In this document: positions 7,812 through 14,913 of the stretch, one piece after another
Position numbering within the stretch: the stretch's first letter is position 1
Layout of the letters: every line of letters starts with the position of its first letter
From: Nocardioides sp. JQ2195
GTDB lineage: Bacteria > Actinomycetota > Actinomycetes > Propionibacteriales > Nocardioidaceae
Assembly (NCBI RefSeq): GCF_012272695.1
Contig: NZ_CP050902.1
Coordinates: 4,012,653 to 4,076,652 of the forward strand
Length of the DNA: 64,000 nucleotides
Reading direction: 5' to 3'
Position numbers and translations under genes: made by a program
The notes under the pieces: model-generated
Told to the model about the DNA's origin: nothing
What the model saw: only the letters and a program-made list of their open reading frames with translations
The model's database searches: none

Positions 7812-8921
7812 TCAGCAGCCGCCGGCGTAGACGTAGCAGCGCAGCTTCGGCTCGGCCCTGACCATCGGCGCGCCGGTGAGGTTGACCAGGGGCAGCGGCG
7901 TGCTGGCCAGCCCGAGCAATGCCTGGAGCGGCTGCAGGTAGGTGTCCACGGAGGTCGGGTCGACGTACGGCATGTAGAGCTGGCCGCAGCTCGAGGTGCC
8001 GATCCGCGCGGGGTCCGCCGGGCCACGGTGCGTCAACGCATCCATGACCAAGGCATAGGTCGTCGGGTCGATCGTGCCGACGGTGAGGTGCTCGTAGACG
8101 TCGGTGGGACAGACGTCCTGGGTGGCCACGTTGGTGATGCGTCCGCGACCGGTCCGCAGCGCCGAGGAGGAGGTGGCGGCGCTGCCGTTGGGCGTCACGA
8201 CTTCGTCGGTGTGCGTGTAGATCACCGTGTAGGAGATGCCCCTGAAGGTCTCGGCTCGCGAGTTCAGTGCCTTCATGAACCTGGAGTCCTTCTGCTGCTG
8301 CCACACCGCCGGCGTGCAGGTGGTGAGCCCCTTGATGCAGCCGGTGATCGCCGTCGTGCCGTGGTTGGAGGGGGCCATCCCGATCACGTCGTCGACCATG
8401 GCGCGGGTGTCGGGCCAGAAGCGCAGCGCCCAGCGCATGCTCATGCCGCCCTGGCTGTGACCGAGGACGGCGATCCGGCGACCGGTCCGACGGTGCATCG
8501 TCCGGATCGCGTGCACGAGGTGTTCACCGGCGACCTGGATGTCGCCGTACGTGTGGAACGGCATCGTCACCGCACACCAGTAGCGGTGCTGCGCTGTGAA
8601 CGCGGGCTCGTAGCTCCAGGAGTAGTTCTGCTCCGGCGTCACGCTGGTCGCGGGGTTGAGCAGCACGGGCTGGCGCTTGGCGGCGGGGTTGCCGTGGCAC
8701 TCGAGGGAGGCCCGCAGGTCGGCGGCCGGTACCCGAAGCCTCGGTCCGGCCTTGCCCAGATGGGCGTACGACGGGGTGGTGCTGGTGGCTGCCGTGGCAC
8801 TCGTGCCCACGGTGAGCGCGCCGGACACAGCAAGCGCGAGGGTGAGCGAGAGCGAGAGCGCGAGGGCAGAGGCGGCAGCACGGCGGCGAAGGGTCACGTC
8901 AAGTTCAACGCCAGCACGCAT
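7812..8921 (-). CDS. secreted alpha/beta-hydrolase lipase
   Basis: About 369 residues with a signal peptide: charged LRRRAAA, then a hydrophobic run rich in Leu/Ala/Ser, then TSATAAT as a probable cleavage site. The nucleophile elbow is GHSQGG in LGHSQGGMSMRWAL. Cysteines (ECHGN, WCAV, TGCIKG, SCGQL, RCYVYAGGC) are spaced as in the Candida antarctica lipase B-like group of actinobacterial secreted lipases. ATG 8921 directly abuts a GGAGG sequence, which is poor spacing; a TTG at 8949-8951 is the alternative start. The gene stands alone on its strand. Confidence 0.82.
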   Translation of the reverse strand: MRAGVELDVTLRRRAAASALALSLSLTLALAVSGALTVGTSATAATSTTPSYAHLGKAGPRLRVPAADLRASLECHGNPAAKRQPVLLNPATSVTPEQNYSWSYEPAFTAQHRYWCAVTMPFHTYGDIQVAGEHLVHAIRTMHRRTGRRIAVLGHSQGGMSMRWALRFWPDTRAMVDDVIGMAPSNHGTTAITGCIKGLTTCTPAVWQQQKDSRFMKALNSRAETFRGISYTVIYTHTDEVVTPNGSAATSSSALRTGRGRITNVATQDVCPTDVYEHLTVGTIDPTTYALVMDALTHRGPADPARIGTSSCGQLYMPYVDPTSVDTYLQPLQALLGLASTPLPLVNLTGAPMVRAEPKLRCYVYAGGC

Positions 8922-9018
8922 CCTCCGGTTACGCGTGCATGGCGCGGTCAAGAGATCACGTTCCTGGGGGCCAGGTCCTGACAGCCAGCTCGGCGCGAGG
9001 CAGTTCCTCGAGGTCGTG

Positions 9019-10356
9019 TCAGGGACTGTTGGTCGGTGGCGACCCAGTTGATGGTCGTTGGAAGCACCCGTTGTCGGAGGTTGGTCGGTCTTCTGGTGTG
9101 ACGTCGATGCTGCCGGTGTTGTCGCGGTAGTAGCGGCGGCCGGCGGGCGAGCACCAGAGGTAGGCGCCGGGTTCGATGATGGTGTAGGTCCAACCCTGGT
9201 GGGTCTTCATGCGGTGGTGGCGTCGGCACAGGGCTGCGACGTTGCATTCGCACGAAGCGCCTCCCTCGTGGAACGGGATGGTGTGGTCGTGGTCGCAGCG
9301 CTTCGCGGTGCGTGTGCAGAACGGGAACACACAGGTGTGGTCACGGGCATCGATGCGGTGCTTGAGCCGATCGGGGAGTTCGTATTGTTCGACGTTCTCG
9401 TGGTCGGCCAGGTCGATGACCGGGGTGACGGTGAGATGGGTGTCTTCACGACCCGCCCAGTCACGGATCTGCTGGACCAGGAGCGGGATACGGCCATTCT
9501 CGAACCGGCCGGTGATGGCGGTTCCGTCGATCGCGGCTTGTGAGAGGTGGACGACGAGCGTCATCTTCTTGCTCGGACGACGCCCCGGGGTCATCGTGTC
9601 GTTGATCAGGTCGAGGGCTGCAGCAGGGTCGGCGAGGATGCCGATGGCCATCGCGCGTCGCACGTCGTGGGACTCGGGAACGCCGAGGTCACCGAGGATC
9701 TTCGAGATCCGGTTGATGGCGTCGTTGAAGTCGAGCACATCCTTCATGTCGCCATCGATGCGCATGTGGGCGATGCCGGTGTGGGAGAAGTTCGTGTCGA
9801 GGTCGACTCGTCGCTTGTCGAGCTCTTCGAGTTGTTGTTGCTCGCGTTGTTCGGGGTAGAGGACCAACATGGCTTCGTCGATGAGGCGTTCGATGGTGAT
9901 CAGCCCGACCTTGTGGGCGATGGGTGCGACGTGTTCATCGACGTGGGCGGCGACGTCGTCGGGATGGCCGATGGTCATCGCAGCGATCCGGCGAGCGCGC
10001 CAGGCGGTGATTTCTCCATTCGCCAGGCGTGCCCAGACCAGTGGCAGGCGATGACGCAGCTCCATCGACTCGTGGATCAGCCGGTCGCCGGCCTCGTGGG
10101 ACAGTCCGATGGCCAACGCGAACTCTGCACCAGCGTCGTAGGCCATCTGGGGCAGGGTCTGCACCCGGAACTCGTCGACCTGGACGACCTCGAAGGCACC
10201 CGTGTCGTGAGGGCCGCTGACGGGGTGGGTGGCCGCCCATTCGGTGGCTCGGAGCAGGATCAGCCGTTCGGCGTCGTCGGAGACCTGACGCATCGCCCGG
10301 GCATCTTCGAGCACCTCGGCGACGGTCGAGGAGGCGGGTGCGAAGGTGCTGGACAT
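9019..10356 (-). CDS. DUF222 / HNH endonuclease protein (13E12 type)
   Basis: 445 residues with the two-part layout of the 13E12 family. A long helical DUF222 region (about 20-330) is followed by a C-terminal HNH nuclease: ARDHTCVFPFCTRTAKRCDHDH, split here as DHTCVFPFC and CDHDHTIPFHEGG, then CRRHHRMKTHQGW. The Cys pairs would bind structural zinc and HDH supplies catalytic residues. The ATG at 10356 follows a TAAAAT -10 box by 6 nt, and a perfect SOS box lies directly upstream, so LexA control is very likely. Members in Mycobacterium are DNA-damage inducible. The biological target is not known. Confidence 0.9.
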   Translation of the reverse strand: MSSTFAPASSTVAEVLEDARAMRQVSDDAERLILLRATEWAATHPVSGPHDTGAFEVVQVDEFRVQTLPQMAYDAGAEFALAIGLSHEAGDRLIHESMELRHRLPLVWARLANGEITAWRARRIAAMTIGHPDDVAAHVDEHVAPIAHKVGLITIERLIDEAMLVLYPEQREQQQLEELDKRRVDLDTNFSHTGIAHMRIDGDMKDVLDFNDAINRISKILGDLGVPESHDVRRAMAIGILADPAAALDLINDTMTPGRRPSKKMTLVVHLSQAAIDGTAITGRFENGRIPLLVQQIRDWAGREDTHLTVTPVIDLADHENVEQYELPDRLKHRIDARDHTCVFPFCTRTAKRCDHDHTIPFHEGGASCECNVAALCRRHHRMKTHQGWTYTIIEPGAYLWCSPAGRRYYRDNTGSIDVTPEDRPTSDNGCFQRPSTGSPPTNSP

Positions 10357-10362
10357 GGTCAG

Positions 10363-10368
10363 ATTTTA
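10363..10368 (-). promoter_or_regulatory. -10 box of the DUF222-HNH gene
   Basis: On the minus strand TAAAAT lies 6 nt before the ATG of the DUF222-HNH gene. This fits a leaderless promoter placed immediately downstream of the SOS box. Confidence 0.5.
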
Positions 10369-10370
10369 CT

Positions 10371-10386
10371 TCGAACGGACGTTCGA
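10371..10386. promoter_or_regulatory. LexA SOS box
   Basis: TCGAACGGACGTTCGA is a perfect 6-bp inverted repeat around a 4-bp centre and fits the actinobacterial/Bacillus-type SOS box (CGAAC-N4-GTTCG). It sits 15-30 bp upstream of the DUF222-HNH start, next to the -10 box, where bound LexA would block RNA polymerase. Confidence 0.85.
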
Positions 10387-10632
10387 CGACAAGGGGTTCG
10401 GGTGATCTGTGGAGAAGTATTTCCGCAGGTCAGAGGCACTTTCGACCCGGTTTTCGTCCACAGGGTTGTGTCGTTGCAGGTCAGAGGCCGCAGGTTTGCC
10501 TGGGCTTTGGCTGGCTCGGCATCTCGAGCGCGCTGGCTCGCTCCGGAAGGATTCTCGATGGCCCTGCCGCCACCGCGCGTTGCCCCCTGAAACTCGGTTG
10601 AGATCGAGGTCGGCGACGCCAACGATGGGCGG

Positions 10633-11553
10633 GTGGAAGACGCCAATGACGACGTCGCCCCCGATGCCAGCCTGGTTGCGCGGTTGTTGCGTGAACAGTT
10701 CCCGGAGCTCGCGGGCAAGGACGTGCAGCCCAGCCGGGCCTCGGGCAGCAGCAACTGGGTCTTCCGCGTCGGGGACGAGCACGCCGTACGACTGCCCCGG
10801 TCGGACGCCTACGTCGACGACCTGCTGAAGGAAGCAGAGTTCCTCCCCCTTCTCGCGCCGCACCTCAGCACACCCGTGCCCGACGTTCGCTTCATGGCGG
10901 AACGGTCCTCACTGTTCCCGCGGCCGTGGACCGTCGTGTCCTGGGTCCCGGGCGAGACCCCGGAGCAGCTCGACCCGGCCGCGCAGGCGCGTGCAGCGCT
11001 GGGTCTGGGTCGGTTCGTGGGCCGCCTGCACGCGGCGGACACGTGGGAGTTGCCCGCCGGGGCGGCGCGGTGGGGATATCGGGCGGGCGAACCGGTGACG
11101 GACGTGATCGATGGTTGGGCCACCAGTGCAGCCCGCGAGCTGAAGGACCTCTTCGACCCACGCCGGGTGGCGGAGGCCTGGCGGCGGATCCGCGACGTCC
11201 CGCCTGCACCCGGACCTGCGTGCTGGGTGCACACGGATCTGTCGGCCGAGAACCTGCTGACCTCCGCCGAGGGGGAACTGGTCGGGGTGGTGGACTTCGG
11301 TGGCTTGGGCATCGGCGACCCCGCCGTCGACCTCCTCTATGCCTGGAGCCTGTTCGATGCGCCGGCTCGAGAGGTTCTCCGCACCGAGTCCGGTGCCGAC
11401 GAGGCCACGTGGCTGCGAGCGCGAGCGTGGGCGTTCGTCGGGCCGGGCCTGCTGACGCTTGCGGACTATCGCGACTCCATGCCCGCTCGCACGGCTCGGC
11501 TCACCACGATGGTGGAGGCCGTGGCCGACGAGGTCGGCGTTGCCCTGCGCTAG
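10633..11553 (+). CDS. aminoglycoside-phosphotransferase (APH) family kinase
   Basis: 306-residue cytoplasmic protein with the APH/choline-kinase fold. The N-lobe reads SGSSNWVFRVGDEHAVRLPR, where the Arg/Lys region contacts ATP. The catalytic loop is CWVHTDLSAENLL (the usual HGDL is HTDL here; Asp is kept) and the metal-binding loop is VVDFGGLGIGDPAVDLLYA. Family members phosphorylate aminoglycosides, macrolides, homoserine or choline, and this sequence does not decide between them. The start is GTG at 10633. It stands alone between the HNH gene and the decayed DUF2975 locus. Confidence 0.83.
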   Translation: MEDANDDVAPDASLVARLLREQFPELAGKDVQPSRASGSSNWVFRVGDEHAVRLPRSDAYVDDLLKEAEFLPLLAPHLSTPVPDVRFMAERSSLFPRPWTVVSWVPGETPEQLDPAAQARAALGLGRFVGRLHAADTWELPAGAARWGYRAGEPVTDVIDGWATSAARELKDLFDPRRVAEAWRRIRDVPPAPGPACWVHTDLSAENLLTSAEGELVGVVDFGGLGIGDPAVDLLYAWSLFDAPAREVLRTESGADEATWLRARAWAFVGPGLLTLADYRDSMPARTARLTTMVEAVADEVGVALR

Positions 11554-12234
11554 GGATGGGCGCGAAGGAGATGGCCGGGCCGCGCGTCTTGACGAATGGC
11601 CACGCCCTGCAGCTCGGTGAGCGTCATCCGGTGGTCGAGCAGAACGTGGTCAAGGCGGATGTCGATGGCCATCAGACCGTGAACCTCTGGTCGTTCTGCA
11701 GACGCACACCTCGCCTGAAGACTCCCGCCAGCAGCAGTAGCAGGGCGCCGAAGACATCCGCGTGAGCTCCGGGCCGCCCGGTTCCATCGATCCCAGCTGC
11801 AGGCCACACCCTGATCGCCGGCCACGAGGAAGCTGTAGTCCCAAGCCTTGGGGCTGAGGAACAACCACAGGAACGGCTCCAGCAGCTCCCACAAGATCAG
11901 GGTGAGGCCCATGACTCGCAGTCGGCGTACGACCTGGTCGGTGAATGGTGCGTCATGGGAGACGGCACGCAGCAGCAACCAGAGCTGCGAGAGCAGGAAG
12001 GCAAGGACGAGCAGGCTGAGCACCGTCATTGTGTAGAGGGAGGCAATGAGGGGGTTCCAGCCCGGGGCGGCGTCGAGGAACAGGCGACCGTCTAGGTCGG
12101 CCGACACCGAGTGTCATGACGACGGAGGCCGCGAGCACGGACCAGCTGGCCAGCCTGAAGGCATGGGAGGTGCCGACCGTGGACTGGACTGGCACACGTG
12201 GCTCAAGGGGCAATGACCCCCATGCCATAGTCAT
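11550..12234 (-). pseudogene. decayed DUF2975 membrane protein + XRE regulator pair
   Basis: The middle part reads clearly as DUF2975 (GRLFLDAAPGW, LLRAVSHDAPFTDQVVRRLR, then hydrophobic helices). The first helix (SHAFRLASWSVLAASVVMTLG) sits in another frame that ends near 12107, and the last helix with its tail (FGALLLLLAGVFRRGVRLQN) sits in a third frame near 11665-11760. So at least two frameshifts separate one membrane protein into pieces. Overlapping its stop is MAIDIRLDHVLLDHRMTLTEL, the start of the small XRE regulator that normally follows DUF2975. After TEL the helix-turn-helix core is missing and the text resumes at ARPGHLL, as by internal deletion. The pair is probably dead. Confidence 0.7.
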
Positions 12235-12239
12235 CTGTC

Positions 12240-13433
12240 GTGACCACCGACCGACCCGCGCTGCCCGGAGAGATCAAGGTCCTGATCGCCGCGGCCTTCG
12301 TGATCGCGGTCGGCTTCGGACTGGTCTCGCCGGTGCTGCCGGCGTACGCACGGTCCTTCGACGTCGGTGTCGCCGCCGCCTCGGTCGTGGTCTCGGCCTT
12401 CGCGTTCTTCCGACTGCTGTTCGCCCCCGCCGGCGGCGCCCTCACCACCCGTCTGGGTGAACGCCCGGTCTATCTCACCGGGCTGTTGATCGTGGCGGCC
12501 TCGTCGCTGGCGACCGCGTTCGCCCAGTCCTACACGCAGCTGCTGATCTATCGGGGGCTCGGCGGCATCGGCTCGACCATGTTTACCGTCTCGGCGATGT
12601 CCCTGCTCGTGCGGATGGCGCCGCCGTCAGCCCGCGGGCGGGTCTCCTCCGCCTACGCCAGCTCGTTCCTGCTCGGCGGCATGCTCGGCCCGGTGCTCGG
12701 CGGTCTGCTCGCCGAGTTCGGCCTGCGCGTCCCCTTCATCGTGTACGCCGCCGCGCTGGTCGTGGCCGCGACCGTGGTCGGCGTACGGCTATCCGGGGCG
12801 TCCCTGCGCGACCGTGCGCAGGCCTCCACCGCGCCACCGATGCGGGTGCGTGAGGCGATGCACCATCCGGCATACCGCGCGGCGCTCGCGTCGGCCTTCG
12901 CCAACGGGTGGTGCAACTTCGGGGTCCGCGTCGCGGTCCTGCCCCAGCTCGCCGTCGCGTTGTACGACGCGCCCTGGGTGGCGGGCGTGGTGCTCGCCCT
13001 CGCCGCGGTCGGTACGGCGGTCACGCTGCAAGTGGCCGGCCGACTCGTCGACGGACTCGGCCGACGTCCGGTCGTGATCAGCGGGCTGGTCGTCACCGCG
13101 ATCGGACTCGGCCTGATCGGGCAGAGCGGGTCATTGGCCGTGCTGTTGGTCCTGTCGGTGCTCTCCGGCGTGGGTTCGGGGCTGGTCAACCCGGGCCAGC
13201 AGGCCACGGTGGCCGACGTGATCGGCAACGACCGCAGTGGTGGCACGGTGCTGTCGACCTTCCAGATGTTCCAGGACGGCGGGGCGATCCTGGGTCCGGT
13301 GCTGATCGGCCTGATCGCTGACCGAGCCGGGTTCGACTGGGCGTTCGCGGCCACCGGTGCCCTGGCACTGGTGGCGGTGCTGCCGTGGTTGTTCTCCCCG
13401 GAGACCCACCAGCGTGACGAGTCGCCGGCCTGA
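12240..13433 (+). CDS. MFS transporter, DHA1 type
   Basis: 397-residue transporter with 12 expected membrane helices. LVSPVLPAYARSFDVG is the first-helix signature of DHA1 drug exporters, GGALTTRLGERPVYLTG is motif A, and RGLGGIGSTMFTVSA is motif B. FLLGGMLGPVLGGLLAEFG fits the antiporter motif C. The start is GTG at 12240. It is monocistronic: a decayed locus lies behind and the convergent DUF2945 gene ahead with only a few bases between stops. The substrate is unknown. Confidence 0.87.
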   Translation: MTTDRPALPGEIKVLIAAAFVIAVGFGLVSPVLPAYARSFDVGVAAASVVVSAFAFFRLLFAPAGGALTTRLGERPVYLTGLLIVAASSLATAFAQSYTQLLIYRGLGGIGSTMFTVSAMSLLVRMAPPSARGRVSSAYASSFLLGGMLGPVLGGLLAEFGLRVPFIVYAAALVVAATVVGVRLSGASLRDRAQASTAPPMRVREAMHHPAYRAALASAFANGWCNFGVRVAVLPQLAVALYDAPWVAGVVLALAAVGTAVTLQVAGRLVDGLGRRPVVISGLVVTAIGLGLIGQSGSLAVLLVLSVLSGVGSGLVNPGQQATVADVIGNDRSGGTVLSTFQMFQDGGAILGPVLIGLIADRAGFDWAFAATGALALVAVLPWLFSPETHQRDESPA

Positions 13434-13438
13434 TCCGG

Positions 13439-13651
13439 TCAGTCGATCTTCTCCAGGGCGTCGCCCTTGTGCATCGCGACATGGTCGGTCTTGTCGCTCT
13501 TGATCTCGTACTGAGGGTCGTCCGGCGAGCAACGTCTCGTATGACCCTTGTATTCGGTGTCGCTGGTGTGCTTCTTCGTGATGACACCGGAGACGTTGCC
13601 GGCCTCGGAATTCCAGCGGACGTGGTCGCCGACGGCGAAGTCCTTGCTCAT
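13439..13651 (-). CDS. DUF2945 (HVA1-type TUDOR) protein
   Basis: 70-residue soluble protein: MSKDFAVGDHVRWNSEAG starts a small beta-barrel, with GVITKKHTSDTEYKG and DPQYEIKSDKTDHVAMHKG following, the pattern of DUF2945 (hypervirulence-associated TUDOR domain). The ATG at 13651 is chosen over a start five codons upstream because AGAGGAA precedes it at proper spacing. Members occur widely in soil bacteria; binding to nucleic acid or cation stress are both suggested, neither proven. The gene converges on the MFS transporter. Confidence 0.85.
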   Translation of the reverse strand: MSKDFAVGDHVRWNSEAGNVSGVITKKHTSDTEYKGHTRRCSPDDPQYEIKSDKTDHVAMHKGDALEKID

Positions 13652-13900
13652 GAGGGTTCCTCTCATCGGGTTCGGGATTCCACCCTCCCTCAGGCTATGC
13701 CGGCGCCGCCACGTAGGCGGGGCTGTTCACCGCCCTACCGCACGCCCCACCGCCCGGACACGCGGGCCCGGCGTCCAACGTGGGCCAAGAGGGTATGGCA
13801 GGACGCGAGACGATCAGGCATCCTCCAACGTGTCGATCGGTCAGCGAAGCGCTTCAACACGTACGCCCTGGTGACAGGCTGCATCCGTGCGCGACTGGCG

Positions 13901-14647
13901 TCAGTCCGTCAACCCAAGAACCCCAAGGAGGGCCGGTATGCGGCGCTCCAGCGCGGCGAACACGAGGCGATCGTCGACCTTGTCGTAGTGATGGGCAATG
14001 AGGTTACGCATCCGCGCCAGGGCTACCCAATCGACCGAGCCGTGGGCGTCTTTGAAGTCGCTGGGCAGCTTCTCGGCCACCGTGGCCACTTGGATGAGGA
14101 TGTGGCGACCGCTGTTGCGAAGCACCCGGCCCTGTGGACTGTCGGCGAGGTAGGAGTCGAGGCCCAGCCCCACGGTGTAGGCGACAGCCTCAGTCAGCCC
14201 GTGCCCGGTGACAGCCCCCTGCACTCGCGCGTCAACCAAATCGACGTTGAAGGTGAGCAGGAGTTCCAGCTCGTGCTCCAGGCTCAGCAGGTCGACGATG
14301 TCGTGCGCATCGGAGAACTCCACCATCAAGTCGATGTCGGAGTCGCTGTGATCATCTCCGCGGGCCACCGATCCGAAGACCCGAGGCTCGGGCAGGCCGG
14401 CGCGTTCGAACAGCTCCCGGACCTGCTGACGCCGCGCTGCCAAGGCCACCGACGGGCGTGTGGTCAGCGCCCGTTCCAAGCGGGCACGTGCCTGGGGCGA
14501 GGGATGGCGCCGTCCCGACTCGATGGCTGCGATCAGCGGTTGCTTGACACCTGATCGCTCGGCAAGATCTCGCTGCGACAACCCCAGGATCGCGCGACGC
14601 GCCCGCATGAAACTCGCGTAGTCGCCCCGCACGTCATCACTCACCAT
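13901..14647 (-). CDS. single-chain XRE-MntA-HepT (HTH-nucleotidyltransferase-HEPN) protein
   Basis: 248 residues in three parts. Residues 10-60 form an XRE helix-turn-helix (LGLSQRDLAERSGVKQPLI). Residues 75-140 form a minimal nucleotidyltransferase with FGSVARG and SDSDIDLMVEF; Ser93 to Asp104 gives GSx10DxD exactly, the MntA motif. Residues 155-245 resemble a HepT/DUF86 HEPN domain and end in RNLIAHHY (Arg214, His219, Tyr221), the Rx4HxY RNase motif. MntA antitoxins AMPylate HepT toxins on that tyrosine; normally the two are separate genes. The usual first HEPN helix looks missing. No frameshift is evident. It lies beside a nuclease remnant in a small accessory block. Confidence 0.8.
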   Translation of the reverse strand: MVSDDVRGDYASFMRARRAILGLSQRDLAERSGVKQPLIAAIESGRRHPSPQARARLERALTTRPSVALAARRQQVRELFERAGLPEPRVFGSVARGDDHSDSDIDLMVEFSDAHDIVDLLSLEHELELLLTFNVDLVDARVQGAVTGHGLTEAVAYTVGLGLDSYLADSPQGRVLRNSGRHILIQVATVAEKLPSDFKDAHGSVDWVALARMRNLIAHHYDKVDDRLVFAALERRIPALLGVLGLTD

Positions 14648-14691
14648 GATCCAATGGTCACTCAGCGTGTTATCGCGATCCAGTGTGATGA

Positions 14692-14913
14692 CAGCCCTGT
14701 GCTCGCCTCGGCGCCAAGCGACGCCAAGTCCTCGCCCACCTCGTCTCCCTGACCCAGTCGATCGGCAGCGAGGTGATCACGCCGTACGGCTCACGACTGG
14801 ACCTGCTGGCAATCGACGCCGATGGCAATTTCAATCTGTTGGAGCTCAAGCGCGACAAGACCCGCGCGAGGTCGTCGCCCAAGTGCTCGACTATGGCTCG
14901 ACAGCAGTGTCAG
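14692..14913 (+). pseudogene. remnant of a DUF91-like PD-(D/E)XK nuclease
   Basis: The + strand reads LAHLVSLTQSIGSEVITPYG, then SRLDLLAIDADGNFNLLELK, then RDKT, which fits the catalytic core (D...ExK) of DUF91/NucS-like nucleases. One base appears lost after 14866: the expected PREVVAQVLDYGS continues in the next frame up to about 14913. An in-frame stop lies just upstream at 14689 and the sequence then runs into the 3' end of dnaB. Only about 70 codons of core remain, without start or C-terminus. Confidence 0.65.
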
